DNA of 64,000 bases from Aristolochia californica (taxonomy: Eukaryota; Streptophyta; Magnoliopsida; Piperales; Aristolochiaceae): contig JARWKL010000008.1 of the NCBI GenBank assembly GCA_029961685.1, positions 7,132,501 to 7,196,500 of the forward strand, read 5' to 3'. Both the position numbers and the translations under genes were made by a program. Below the pieces are notes generated by a model. The model saw only the letters and a program-made list of their open reading frames with translations, was not told the origin of the DNA and did not search any database. Shown one piece after another: positions 13,001 through 28,000 of this stretch. How positions within the stretch are numbered: position 1 is the first letter of the stretch; every line of letters starts with the position of its first letter.

Positions 13001-16000
13001 CGTTACTTATCCCCGATTTGAAAACCAGTATACAAGCTGCTCCCCGTCTTCAGGGCTGCAACCTCTTTCTCCACTAGAAATGGAAGGACTCTCCTCTTCT
13101 AGCCAGATGAGTGGTGCGGCCCCTCTCGAAGGGCTTCCGGGGGCTATCCAGGGTGGTTAGGGACCTTACCTGTTCGATGGAAAATTCTTGAAGCAATCAG
13201 TCTTGGAGTCTTTCATTCCGCCGGGAGCTGAACAATGAGGAAGCCACAGATTTTGGTCTCTCCTCTTCAGTCTCAGTGGTATCACTATCCGAGAGCATGC
13301 GCCTGATAAGCTGATATGGAAGCCTAGCATTAATGGTATATTTGTTGTTGCCTCAACCTATTCTCACATCAAAGAAGATGATCTCAGCCTTCCTGAGCAT
13401 AAGGCAAATCTAGCATGGAAGCTCTCTGCACCTATCAAGATCAAGTTTTTCATGAGGACTGCCATCAGAGTGCAAATCATCACTTCTGACAACCTCCACA
13501 AGAGAGACTTCACTGCACCTGTCCTCTCTATGGGTTTGTGTAAGGAGTCCCTCCAACATGTTCTTCTTCACTGCGGGTTTTCTTGGCAAGTTTGGATGGT
13601 GATTTTTTAGAAGATTGGTATTCAAGTGGGGCTTTATCAAGACCTTTTCGGCACTTGTCAGATGGTGATGGGGTCTCGCCTACCTAGATTGAGAAGTTAC
13701 TCCTCTCGGCATGTCTTGCTCACATCCTGTGGTGCCTATGGCTAGAGTGCAACAACCAAAGATTCAACTCCAAATCTAGCACCCCGGATAGCATGGCTTC
13801 TTATGCAGTGGGCTTGATCTCTAGCTGATTGCATACCATAAAAGAATTTGCCACTTTGTCGGGTATACCCCTTTGTGGAAATTGGAGTCTGTTGGCTCAT
13901 ATGGCAGGTTCCCAAAAGATGCCGGTCATGGCTGTTTGGGAACCTCCCCCTAGCTACCGCATCAAGCTCAACTTCGATGGCATTGCATTGGGTTGTCCCG
14001 ACGGGTGCAGGTGGTGTCTTCAGAGACAGTTGCGGGAAATTGTTCTCCCTTATGTGGGGCCGGTTGGCATTGCTGAGTCCAACACTGCTGAAGTGAGTGC
14101 CCTCCTATATGGTCTTCAAATTTTCAAGGATCGTCTTCACGGAAGCTGCTGATTGAAGGAGACTCCAAAGTCGCCATCAGTTGGTGCTCCAACTCATGCT
14201 CCCAGTTGGCGTCCCCACTCAAAACTACGAAACAGTAACAAACACAGCTCATTTGTTCCCATTTTGTTTCAAAACAATATTTTTTCCTTAAGTTCTCTAC
14301 AGTACTCCCCATTTCATAAAAAAGTATAGCTTCGAAACTTTCCCTTTTCCCCTCTCTTATTTGAGAACTATGTAAACCAGGAAAGTCTATTCTAACTGGG
14401 AAACCATGTTTACTAGGGAAAGACTCCCTCATATGCCCCTTACAATCGAAGTATGAAATTGTCCTGCATAGAGCTTGTTATGTCAGAAATCTAACAAATA
14501 AATGAGAGATTTTCTTTCCTTTTTTTTTGGTGCTTATTAACTTTTCTTTTTCTTATTTCCTAAATCAGCCCATCTTTTTCTAAGTAACTTCATCAATATA
14601 TCTAGTTTACATAGGAATATTTCGTTAAGGGGCATACAGCAATCTCACACAATATAGACAGTAAACCTTTAACTAGACAGCACTGAAATATTTAATATGA
14701 GTGATTGCCCTGCATGGCCATGTTAGTTATTAGGTTGGACCTGCATTTGCACCTCGTGTGGGAATTGACATCAGATGATGCCACCCATCTTTTTTTTTAT
14801 TTGCCTTTTACAAAGTTTCTACCACTAAATAGGACAAAAATAAAAAAATGCAACTTTCTCAAAAATCATTGTTCAGTGACAGCATCACAAAAAATAAAGA
14901 AATTAGTATTTATGTAAATAGACCTCATAATATAGACTTCTTGGGCGAATTCCCGCTGCATATCTGCATTTACACGCTCAGGTTTAAGGGCTTTAATCGC
15001 CACATCCTGACTACAGTAGGTTCCCCGATAACTGGAACAGTTAAAACAAGATTCAGCCTCATAGCCACAAGTATGTAAAACAGAGAACAGCTAAGTAGTG
15101 TATTAAGATAAACTCACAGATCACCATAAGATCCAGAGGCCACTTTGTTCTCAAATTGCAATAGCCTGATGTCTATTTCCCAGACATCAGTCCCATCTGT
15201 AGGTATTTTAACATGCTCAGGTACAGATGCAATGCTGGTTCGGCCTTGCTCCTTAACAGCAGCTACCTTATGAGACTTCACCCAAGCTTGCTTCTGCAGA
15301 GCATTCAGAGACTAATATTTTAGCCTGTGCTTGGACTAAGATGAACAAAATACTTGTTTGGAAACAGGAAGCACAGCACCGAATGAATTTTTTTTTTTTT
15401 TTTTTAATAATGATTAGTTTTTTATTGCTGGAGAGGGGCACAAGACCCCTAAGATACAAGAGGGAGGGAATTTCCCACAAGTAAAGATGAGCAGGAAACA
15501 CCCTCCTTGGCCAAGGAGCACTGAGTTAAGTAAAAACTCAAAAACAAAATGTAAAAAGACCTAAAATTGGATATGATCCCTTGGTCATTTCTTAGAGAAG
15601 CATAAAAAATGGTACGGAAGTTTGCACCTGGCTACTAAGTGCTTATTCTACTCCAGTTCCTAGGCTGAACGCAAGACATTTACATTAGAACATTGAGTAA
15701 ACAAATTAAAAGATGGCTTTCACAATTTCTCTCCACCAAGTTCTTCTGACATATATTCACCACAAGAAGATTAGACGGAAGCACATACCCAGCATTCACA
15801 TCACAAAGCCACTTAGCCTCATCATACGTGAGGCAAAAGTGTGCAGTGCCACTCTCTTAGTTTATCATATGAAGAGAAGGACCACAATGTGTTTTGGAAA
15901 CATTCTCCTGTCATTTTACTGTAACCATCTCTTTCTAATATGCAAGTGCCAGCAACCTGGAAATTTTCATCAACCAAAAGTAACTTCACTAGTGAGGGTC

Positions 16001-19000
16001 ATTTATGCAGGAAACAGTTCAATGAGTTGGACCACTATGAAGGATAGTTGAAGTATTTTGGTTGAGCTGAAACTTCTGTTTTTCGTTTCTAGTAGCAAAA
16101 CTTGTCTATTTTTGCACCAAAAGTGAGTAGCTCAGCATAAAGGTGGGACTCCCAAAACATAATTTTCATGGTTTTAAGCTCCACAAAAGCCTGAATAGAC
16201 TGGAAATCTCTGGAGCACCATTTCACCCAGGAGCAGAGCCAAATGAAGCCTAATGGACTTCATATTCATTACAAAGTCCATAGAAGAAAAAGTGCAAATC
16301 AAAATCTTTCAGTTAGTTAATAACAATTTTTAGACCACAAAATTACCTATATATACAGATACTCATAGAATTTGAAGCACAGGAATTTTTTTTTTTTTTT
16401 TTTTTTTGAAAGTATTTATATTAACAAGAGAATTACAAAAAAGGAGGGAGCAGATCCCTGACAACATAGGAAATTATGCTGTCATTGATTAACATCTGAG
16501 AAAAAAAAAAGTTTGAAGTCACAGCAAGATAAGAATTACCTCAATATTTACAATTTCCTTCTCCAGGGCATCTCTAAGATGCTGAGTTTCCTAAAGATTT
16601 TGAAACATGAGTCAGTTACGCACTTTGGTTCCAGCCAAAAAATGTCATCATTTCTACAGCTCCACCAGAGATATCATATGCATTGTAACAGAAGTATCTT
16701 ATCAATGTTGACTATGAAGTTCCATGGATCATGTCTTTCAGAAAGAATATCCACTGATTTGTTTTTGATAATGATGAGAAATAATTCATTAAAGTGAGCA
16801 GAGAGAAAATACAAGGTGCCCAAAATGGAAGATATAAAACAGCTAAAAATAAATTAAGAAAAAGCACAAAGAAAATCAAAGGATAGTAAAATGAAAATTT
16901 ATAAAATTAATTTCTAGTGAAGACAGAAAGACTGAATGGTTAACTCGGAAGAGATCCCAATTGGTGAATTTCAGGGATAATAAAAAACAGTACAAAAGAA
17001 ATTGTCATTATTTCAAATAAACATGAAGAACTTATAAAGCCATCGCAGTTAGTAGAACAAGGGACTTGGCAATACCTCATAGGCCCAACCATCTACAACA
17101 AACACATCCAGGGAGTATCCATCACTTGTTGAAAATGCATGTGCCTCTTGGATGTTCAGGCCAATCTCCGCAAGCAAAGAAGTTAACTGAAAAACTTCTA
17201 AGAATTAGTACGAAATGCTGGAAAGGAAACTGGTTGGAAAGAGATTTCAAAGTCCAGAATCATATGAGGGATTTACCTGACTGAGAAGCTTTGGCTTGTC
17301 ATCTGTTGAAAAAGTGATTTCATGCATGGGTCTATATCATTCTCAAAGAAAGAAACATGGGTCAGAAGTAGATGCATTTAAGGATCTAAAAGACAACAAG
17401 GCCTCAGCATTTTCGATAAAAAAATAAAGCCAGAAAGAAGACGAAAAACAAGAATTGTAGAATGTGAAGAGCATCAAACTGTTGACAAATTTTATGATAC
17501 AGTAAATTCATGTATAGTATATATTTTTACCTTAAATAGTAAGAAAATGATTCGTGAATAGGATAGTTTAAAAAGTCAGACATCTAAAGTTTAGAAAATT
17601 AATCAATAGCAGAAACTGCACACGTGTACATCTCATAAGCAAAATGTACATACATGAGCTATACCAATTCCAAAATTAGGAATGGCAGGCTACCTAGAGA
17701 AGTAAACTGCACTTTCAAGACAAAGTAAATTATTTTTGTAGTGATTTCAGGGTCACTTTACTGATGCAAATCCATGCTTCGTCTTAATGTAAGATAAATA
17801 GCACCAGCACTTTAAAAAGTTGAGAAGAATCAGTATATTTACAAGATAAGGATTTAGATAATAAAAAATTACCTCGCATAGACGGCACCAGCATTTGCAA
17901 CACTATCTCCATCTTGAATGTTCTTGTTGGCTTCAAGAGCAAGAGCTTCAAGATTAGGTGATGAGCCAAAGGAAGGAGGAGGGTGACTGCCAACAAAAGG
18001 CAAAAGATGTACAAACAGGATTAAAGAAGCTAAGGAAAAAGGCTAATAGATCAACAAAGACAACAGATCAAATATTAAGAACTTTCATGACAAGGACTCC
18101 ATGAATGAACAATAAAACCAACTACCTTGGTATGCTAAAGTTACTTGAAGAACTTTGACCATCTCCTTGCCCAGGAGAGTAAGATTCTAAAGAATCAATT
18201 TGGTTTCCATCAGAAGCTGGAGAAACCTTCATAGAAATAGCAGCATTCGAGGATTAAATTGGCCATAAATAAAAATTATAGGCCTAACATTCTTCAGTGT
18301 GTAACAGCACAAATGATGGCAAATCTATTACACTGGATAAAACATTGTCACTCATATCTTACACGTGATGTTAGGGAATACTTCTTAGAGATCTCTCTGC
18401 CTTACATAGACATCAACCTATTTTATCTAGTAGAAAAACATCCAAGCATACGCATCATCTTTTCACAATTACTGATCTAAATATAACAGCACTACCTTTT
18501 GATCAAAATATTGATAGGTACGGAATCAAATTTAACAAACTAGCTGTAGTAACAAATTTTATATTAACAGTAACAGATTAAGTTACAGAGCAAGTGAGAT
18601 CTAAAAACTATGCAATAAATAAAAATCATGGACATCATCAGAGATCAAAAATATATAAAGTTCTATAATTAAACTACCTAACTTTTTTTTTTGAGAGGGG
18701 CGTGGCGCGATTCGAACTCGCAACCTGACACACCTGATGTAAAGAGAATACCACTAGACCAAACGGCCTTAGGTATAATTAAACTACCTAACTACAATAG
18801 CGTCTATCAACGGAAACAGGACATATCTCTCCAACCAGCTCTTAGAAAGGTTAAATGATTTCACCAAAAAGAACAACCTGACAAGGTGGCAGCAGGCAGT
18901 TGAAACAGTTTCATCCCACTTAATGCAGAAAAGATAGGACTTTCAACCCGGTGCTTCAATGAGGTGGGTGGGATTGGGTTTTGACGAACACAGCCAATGG

Positions 19001-22000
19001 GGTTTTCTTACATTATTACTCTTCTTAATTTTAAGAAAATAATAATCATTTCCTCAAGCATAACAGACAAAAAAGCCTTCCTCAAAGTCAAAACATCAAG
19101 AAATTACACAAATACTTGAAATCCTAGATCTAGAAAACAACTCTCCCACTTCTTCCACAAGAGTAAGCCATCCCTCAATCCATCATTACTGGCCTGTCCT
19201 CATCTGTGTGGATCGTTAGGTATGGAATGACTCATGATAAAAACAGATGACTTTTGTCTTCCTGAATTACCCTTCACTCACAGATTTTTTACACAATACT
19301 AGATCTGAATTCATGCTTGGTTCCACAAAATGTTGTTATTTTTGTGAACTAATCACTCAATTTCTCATTCCAATTCAAAAAAAAAAAAAAAAAAAGAGGC
19401 AGAGCAACATGAGGATGAAGTGGGACAGGGCAGTGACCAGGTAGGAATTAGAACCACAGGGCTGGATGACGTTAAGAAGAAAACCCGTAAAGAGAGGTAC
19501 CAATGTCTATGCAGTTTTTCCACAGGCAGGGACCAGGTAGGAATTAGAACCACAGGGCTGGATGGGGGTTAAGAAGAAAACCCGTAAAGAGAGGTACCAA
19601 TGTCTATGCAGTTTTTTCCACAGGGCTGGTTCATGTTTTTCAAAACTCACCAAATGCCATCACTATTGTCTACCTTAACAAAAGCCTGGTAACATGTATG
19701 GAATTACCCCTTGCATCATTCCAAAAGCACTTGTTGCAACAAATCTATATGTCAGCAACCAGTGAAAGGTTTTCCCATCCATCAAATCCTATATTCCAAA
19801 CTCTCAAAAACTTCAAATCTATTAACTTTCTCATAGTGAAAAATATGGTAACAGTCAAGAAGACCAGGATGTAGGAATAAAATTCTTACATCAGATTCCC
19901 TAATCCGGAGAGGTACCCATGTCCCAGACCTTTTATGCCCCTTCTGCCAAACGTCCCCAGAAACAACTACCCATATCCTTTTACATTGCAATTATGCCCA
20001 TTTTGTGTAGATCAGCCTCCTCAACAAAATCGGTCTCCAATACTGCCTCTCTCAAAATCTCCTCTCTCAAAATCTCTCATCTACCATCTTCTCAGTTACT
20101 AATGTTAGCCTCCCAAAACTCGGAAAATTATTAATCTCTTGTTGTGTTGGGCATCTCATTTGGGCATTATGGAAATAAAGGAATAATCGCAAATTCAATC
20201 TAAAATCTATTCCTGCAAATACATTGGTTGAAAAAATTATTGGTCAAGTCACTACGTGGATCCTTCTGCATAAGGAATTCAGAAATCTAAATGGATCTAA
20301 CTTTCGTGAGAACTGGCGGATAATTGCTGGTATGTCTTATCCACCTCACCCCCCGATTATGGCAATTTGGTCCCCTCCCCCAATGGGCCACTATAAATTG
20401 AAATTTGACGGAAGCGCTTTTGGATGTCCAGGTCCAGTGGGTTTTGGTGGCATTGTTCATGACGGAAGCAGTGTTCTTCTTTTTTCTTTTGCTTGGCCTA
20501 GTGGAAATTCAGATTCAACCACTGCTGAACTATCCGGATTACTAAATGGACTTCGGATTTTCAAAAGTCGTCTTACTAGGCCCCTTTACATTGAAGGAGA
20601 CTCAAAAATCGTCATCTATTGGTGTGCAAAGACAGAACGTCCTCCCTGGCGGCATTGGAACATGTTTTATGATATATGTAATTTAACCTCTTCTTTAAAT
20701 TGTAATTAGAAGTATAAATTGTAATTGGAAGTATATTCCTAGATTAGCTGATCATTTAGCTGATGCTCAAGCTAAATTAGGCGTTTCACTCCAACTCCTT
20801 GTTGTGGAGGAAGGGCCTATTTAGCAAGGTATTATAATTTCCTTTTTTTAATAGCTTATACATCTTCATTAAAAAAAAAAAAAGTCAGGAAGACCAGGAT
20901 TCTGTTTGGAGGTGAAGTTTCATGCTAGCAGATTGCATAACTTACTGAAGAAGCATAAATTAGACAAAAGGGATCAAACTTAGAATCAGCAAAAGGAATA
21001 ATGAAATGTTAAATCCTATGACTCTCGCACCTTTAGCTTCCTTTGTAGAATCTTGCCAAATGTCAGAAATGGGCAGGTCACCACAGGACAATAGTATAAA
21101 TAACAGGATCACAAACAATAAAAAAAACTCCAGCATAGTTAGAGTTGGACCAGGTTTATTAAAAAAAAACTGACAAGACCAAAGAAAGTGATCTACATTG
21201 TCTTTGATACAAAGTGCACAAACAAGGTTTTCATTCCAAATAACTTAGTGGATTAAGTTAGCAACTAGTAGAGCTTTCCTTCAGATGCAATAGAATGTAG
21301 AAGAGCTACAACAAATCTCTGAGGTTCTATCAGCATCGGACAGAGGTAGAACAAGTGGGATCCACTGCAACACATGATTGTGAACTGTCAAATGAATATA
21401 TAAGTCTCGAAATCCTTGTTAACATCAACTGAGCATAAAGGTTGGAAATTGGTAACTTGTTTTATTTTTATTTTTTTGAAATGATGCTGATTTTTATTAA
21501 GACAAACGCTCAAAAGAGCAAATTCCAAAGGAGGGAAACTTTCCCAAACAATGAGAGATTGCTGGGAAGTTCCGAATTTTGCCAATTTATCAGCCAAAGA
21601 GCTGGCTGATCTAGGAATGAGATTCTAATTACAATGGATAGAAGATACAATGTCAGTAATACAATCTATGATGGGTCAGTGGCGCCAAGGGGGGGAGCTG
21701 TCTTTGGAACACCAACTGATGACAGTCTTGGAGTCTCCTTCAATGATTAACTTGTCATGGAGACGTTCCTTGAAAATTTGGAGGCCGAATAGAAGAGTAC
21801 TAACTGCAGCAATGTTAGCATCAGCAATGCCCACCGGTCCAGCATATGATAGAATAGGGTCTCCATTGTGACCTCTTAAAACACCACCTGCTCCAACTGG
21901 CCAAGGATAGCCAATAGCACTACCATCAAAATTGAGTTTTATGCTGTCGCAAGGGGGAGAATCCCAGATGGCCATAATTGGAGTCTTGCAAGGGCCAGTC

Positions 22001-25000
22001 ATATGGGCGATCAAGCTCCAATTTCCCCAAAGGGAAACACCCAATAGAGAGGCAAATACCTTCCTTGTATGAAGCCAGCTTGAGATGAGGCCAACAGCAT
22101 GTGAAGCCATGTTGTCCGGGGTGCAAGCTTTGAAGTTGAATCTCCAATTATTTTGCTCGAGCCAAATGCACCATGGAACATGCGCAAGACAGGCCAAAAG
22201 TATTAACTTGCCCAGCCGAGGAAGGTGAATCCCTCTAACCATCTCAAAGGTGCCAAATAGGTCCTGATGTAGCCCCATTTGGAGCCCAATCTTCTGAAAA
22301 ATCTTCATCAAGACTTGCTAAGAAAATCCACAATATAAGAGGACATGTTGGACTGTCTCATCGCACTCACCACAAAGGGGAGAGGAAAGATCAGGGGCAG
22401 TGAAGCCTCTTCTATGAAGGTTGTCAAATGTAAGGATCTGTTCTCCGATGGCCGACCACACGAAAAATTTGATTTTGCTTGGCGCCGAGAGTTTCCAAGC
22501 CAGATTTGCCTTGTGCTCATGTACACTGTAGTCTAGCTTTCTGATATGAGAGAAAGCAGAGGCAACCGTGAATCGGCCATTAATGTTGGGCTTCCAAGTC
22601 AGCTTATCAACTGAATGCTCCCGAATAATAGTGCTACTGAGTCTGATAAGGAGAGAGCAAAAAGCCAAAGATTCCTCATCATTTAGTCCCCGACGGAACA
22701 GTAGACTCCACGACTGATCCCTCCAAGAATCAAACACTGAGCAAGATAGGTCGCTAGCCACCCAATACAATCCCGGGAAGTCCTCCGAGAAGGAGTGGGG
22801 GCCACACCATTCATCCGACCAGAAGAATACGGTCCTTCCATTGCCCGTGTGAAACAAGGTAGCATCTCTAAATACTGGGAGGAGCTTATAAATCAATTTT
22901 CATATCGGGGATAGGAGGCGAGCAGCATTACCCTCTCCACCAGGCACCCGAAAATTGAATGTAGAATTTGACCATATTCCTTCAAAGACTGTTGTGCTTG
23001 GTGTTGAAGTTCCAAATCCATTTGAGGATAAGAGATTTGCTCATTTCCCTCATAGGTCGGATGCCTAATCGTCCCCTTATGAGGCAAGCAAATATCCTTC
23101 CAACTAACCAAGTGGTATCTGAAGGTGTCTTCTAATCCTCTCCAGAGAAATCATCAATGGATGACGTCAATTTTGGAGCAAACAGAAGCCGGACAGTGCA
23201 TAAATGATAGCAGATAATTTGGCAGCCCAGTCAAACAAGACTTGAGGAGAGTGAGGCGTCCCGCTGTAGATAAGAGCTTACCGCTCCAAGTGGCTAGCCT
23301 CTTTTCAAATTTCTCAATGAGGGGGGACCATAGTGACGCCGAAGGCCGAGAATCAAAAAGTGGGAGCCCAAGATATGTAGCTGGCAGATTTCCCACAGAG
23401 CATCCCAAGTAATCTGCCATATCCCGAAACTCAGCTGGATTGATGTGGTAGCCAAGAAGAGCGGTTTTTCCCCAGTTTATGTTCTGACCAGAAGCCAATT
23501 CAAATGATCCCAAAACAACACGCAGTTTTTTTATCTGATCCATAGTACCAACCCCGAAGCAAATAGTATCATCTGCAAACTGGAGGATGGAATATCAAAG
23601 GTTGTGCAATCTGTGGTGGGGAGGAGTCATCCTATGTTCTTGGCCGAGTAGATCAAGGAGGATAGATATTCTACTTCCACATTGAAAAGCAAGGGGGGAA
23701 GGGGGTCTCCCTGTCTGATTCCCCTGGTTCCCTTAAAAATACCAACAAACTGTTCCATTGAGAAGGACGGAGTAACTTGCAGAGGAGATGCAACTTTGAA
23801 TCCAGAAGCGCCATTCTTCCCCGAATCCCATCTTCCCGAGGAGGGTATCAAGAAAATTCCAGTTAACTCTGTCAAATGCTTTTTCGAAGTCAAGCTTGAG
23901 AACGAATCTAGGGAGTTTGAGAACCTTGAAGTGGTGGATAAGTTCGTGACATGCCATGGCCGAATCAAGAATGTTCCTTCCCTTAATAAAAGTACTCTGG
24001 CCATGGTGAATGGCAATAGGGAGGACCGCCCAGAGGCCCTAGTAACTTGTTTTAGAAACTAATTGAAAACTTCTCTCAAGTTTTATCGAAAACCCTTCAA
24101 GACTTTACAAAAGTGTTTTGTAAACAATTATGAAACTTTTAAGAAGCTTTTTTTTTTTAAATAAGGTGTGAATATATATTGCAAGATGAAAAAAGTATAC
24201 ATACCTAGCTAAGGTGACCATCCTCCACAACAAGTTGTTGGAGGGAAACGCCATGTTTAACCTAATTATCTGCTAAATGATTAGTAGATCTAGGAATATA
24301 ATTCCATTTACAATGCATTTGGGTAACAGAAGTGCAAATATCCACAAATAATTCCCAATGTCGCCAAGGAGGTTTCAAATAATTCATACACCAATTGATA
24401 ACAACTTTTGAATCGCCTTCAACATAGCGAGGGCCCTCCATCTTTTGCTTGAAGAGTTTTAACCCATTGTACAACCCGTGTAACTCAGCACTCATTGAAT
24501 CAGATATACCAATCGGTCCAGTGTATGATAAAAGAAGACTCCCTTTCTCATCATGAATCACTCCACCCAATCCAGTCGGCCCAGGGCAACCAAACGCACT
24601 TCTGTCAAAATTTAATTTGAAGTGTCCCAATGGTGGTGGAGACCAAGTTGTCATAGGAGGAGGACGTGACGGGAAAGACATTTCCACAATAAGAGGCCAG
24701 TTTCCACGCAAATTTGATCCTTTTAAGTTCTGAAATTCCTTCCGCATGAGTACCCAAGAGGACACTTGCCCAATGATTCTATTGCACAAAATTTTCCAGG
24801 GAAGAGATTTTTTATTAAATTTTCTATTGTTTCTCTCTTACCATAGATTCCAAACAATGTAACCCACACAGCAAGAGATTAATATTTTCCCAAGTTTGGA
24901 AAGATGAGCGCTAGTAACAGTGAGTATTGTGGAAGCTAATGATTGAGATGGGCAATATTGCAACCCAATTTTGTTTATGAGTTCGATCCAAACCAAATCA

Positions 25001-28000
25001 GCATACTCGCAATGTAAAATGATATGATCTGCGGTTTCAAAAGAGGAATGACAAAAAGGACACAAGGGGTCCGAAACACTATTTCCACGTCGAATTAATG
25101 AGTCGGAGGTTAAAATATTTTTTCGGCATGCGGTCCAGATTAAAAACTTCGCATGAGGTGGAATGTGTAAGGACCACGCAAAAGCAGCTGGATGGATTGG
25201 TTGATTTGCTTGGAGAGAGATCAAGAAGTGATAGGCAGAAGCAGCAGAGAACGTACCTTGCCTGCACGGTGTCCAAATGAGTATGTCTGGAGAGTTTTTT
25301 ATTCTTACCGTTGAGAGACTTGAGACAAGATCTGCAGCTTCAAGGGCTTCAACGTCTGACAATGCTCGTCGAAGATCTAAGTTCCACTCACCAAAGGTAA
25401 GCCTTTGCGCAAAAAAGGTCGCATCTTGTTCTCTTGCCAGGCGATAAATACATCCATGACTAACCTTGAAACTGCTTGGACCAACCCACCAGTCTATCTA
25501 GAATTTTGTTTGGCTACCTGAACCGATGTAGCATTTGACAACATTTTTAAAGGCAGGCAGCAGTTGCTTCCACACAGGAGATAATTTGTAATATCTTCCG
25601 CCATCAGTCGACTAACCAGAAACTTTCCCTGCTTTGGTTTCAACAATTTTCCGCCATAACAGAGTTGATTGCATATTAAATTTCCATATCGACTTCAACA
25701 GTAAGGCAAAATTGGTTGTTGCAATATCCCAGATCCCGAGACCAATTTACAAACATCATCCCATTTTACAAGGTTATATTTTCTTTCCCCATTTGGCCTA
25801 CCCCATAAAAATCTCCTCTTAAGGAGTTCTATTTTATTCCTGACGGAGGCTGGACAGCGATACAAGGAAAGAAAATAAGAGGGTATGCCATGTAAACAGG
25901 ATTTTATGAGTACAAGCTTACCAGCTTTGGACAGAAATCTTCCTTTCCATGATGCAAGACGGCCTTCGAGGTGCTCAATGACAGGGTGCCAGGCGCTTTT
26001 AGTAGGTAGGACAGGAGTCAGTGGAAGACCCAAGTATGTGCCGGGGAGAGATGCAACTTTACACCCCAAATAGCTGGCCATTGAGTTTAATACAGAGGGA
26101 TCAATATCAAATCCAATGATAGAAGATTTAGCCCAACTTACCTTTTGACCAAAAGACAATTCGAAAATGTTGAGCAAGGCTTACATGTGGGAAATCTATC
26201 TCATAGAACTTTCTCCAAAAAGAATAGTGTCATCATTGTACTGCAAGATCGGAATATCTTGGTTCGGGTCTTCAAAGACAGGACTAAGTAAATCAGACTA
26301 TAGAAGCAAGGTGCTCCCCAATGAGAGTAAATAGAAAAGGAGACAAAGGGTCACCTTGCCTTATTCCCCTTGTTGCTTTGAAGAAACCGGACGGCTTTCC
26401 ATTAACAAGGACATAATATGATGTGGTGGAAATACAACTTCTCATCCAAAATTTCCACCTATTCCCAAAACCCATTCAATCAAAAAGGTGATCGATAAGT
26501 TTCCAATTTGCTCGGTCAAATGCTTTTTCAAAATCTAATTTGAGGACGAATCTGGGCTGGGAAGATTTTTTGAAAGAGTCTAATAGCTCATGAGCAGTCA
26601 TGGAGGAGTCCAAAATATTTCTATCTCGAATGAAAGCACTTTGCCTGGGATTAATGACTTTCGAAAGGTGGGCTTTTAGCCGATTTGCAAGAAGACGTCC
26701 AATGATTTTATAATAACTAGTTGTGAGGTCGAAAATCTTGGGGTAGGGCTGTGTTGGATTTTTTGGGGATAAGAGCAATGAAAGATGCTCCAACTGCCTT
26801 ATGGGTTATACCGCCTTGGTAGAAATTGTGGACAAAAGCATACACATCACTTTTGATTAAATCCCAAAAACAATGGTAAAACTCACCGTTAAAACCATCA
26901 GGTCCAGGAGCTTTATCTTTCGGAAGGCCGAGGGCAGCCAAATCAATTTCTTTAGTGGTGAACGGCTTTTCTAGATCTGATGCGTTCGTGGGAGAGATGC
27001 GCAGAAGAGATGCGCAGAAATTCGAGCTGCAGCAGCTTAGGTCTATTGTAGCACACCTCAGTGTACAAGCCTGAGAAGAACTTCACCAGAATATTAGAAA
27101 TGGAGGAACTATCCGTTATCACTTGGTCTCTATGACAGAGAGTAGTGATCTGGTTAATCCTCCTCCTGGCCAAGGCGATGGAATAGAAAAACTTTGTGTT
27201 TCCATCTCCCTCAGCCATCCAATGGAATCTAACACGTTGTTTCTAGAGGATAGATTCAAAATGAAGCAGATTTAAATATTCCAAATTTAATTGATTACTA
27301 ATAAGCAAATCAGGAATCAATAAAATTAGATGTTGTGAGTGAGGCGAGCGTACGATTTTGGGCGATTTCGAGCGAAATTTCGCTTAACGTGTGTTGTTAA
27401 TCATCGTAACGTACGCCTTTAGCGATCATATCGTGCGTCGTCTATTTTGAAATTGCTAACGTGCGCAAAACCCTCAAATGAGAGAGAGAGCTCTCCAGAC
27501 GGCTGCATCCCTACGGCTGGTGACCGGACCACCCCCATCGACCAACGCTACTCAGGCAAGGCTACTGTGAGCCTTTCCGACGCTGACAGAGGGCTCGGCG
27601 ATGCTGCGACGAGAAGAAATGGAGGAAATGTCTCTCCACGACGAGGAAGAAAAACTCACAGACAGTCGGATCCGTCCAGCCACCACTCCGGCGAGCTTTC
27701 TGAGGCTCCGACGAAGGAATACAAAGCTCGCTAGATGACGGTCTCTCACCGGAAGAAGCAAACTAGTATTTTCCGCTTCAGCAATGAAAAATGCAAAGTT
27801 ATCGTTGAGAGAGTCTTCCGGAAATCAGGTCCAGTGATCCGTATCTCCTCAGCCGACGGATCAAAACTTTCATTCATCTGTGTCCCAGTAGAAGCGATCC
27901 ACAACTTCAGGCTTCAGTTCCAGAGAGCTACTTCGGAAACTGAAAAATCCTGTGAGCTCTAGTCACGGGACTCGATGTTCCTCTTCTCGGCGACTGCCTT

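Noticed and set aside
18684..18773. Functional tRNA gene on the minus strand
   Set aside because: A and B boxes are present, but the unit ends in poly-A and is flanked by a 20-bp duplication, and the acceptor stem does not pair convincingly; retroposed origin fits better.
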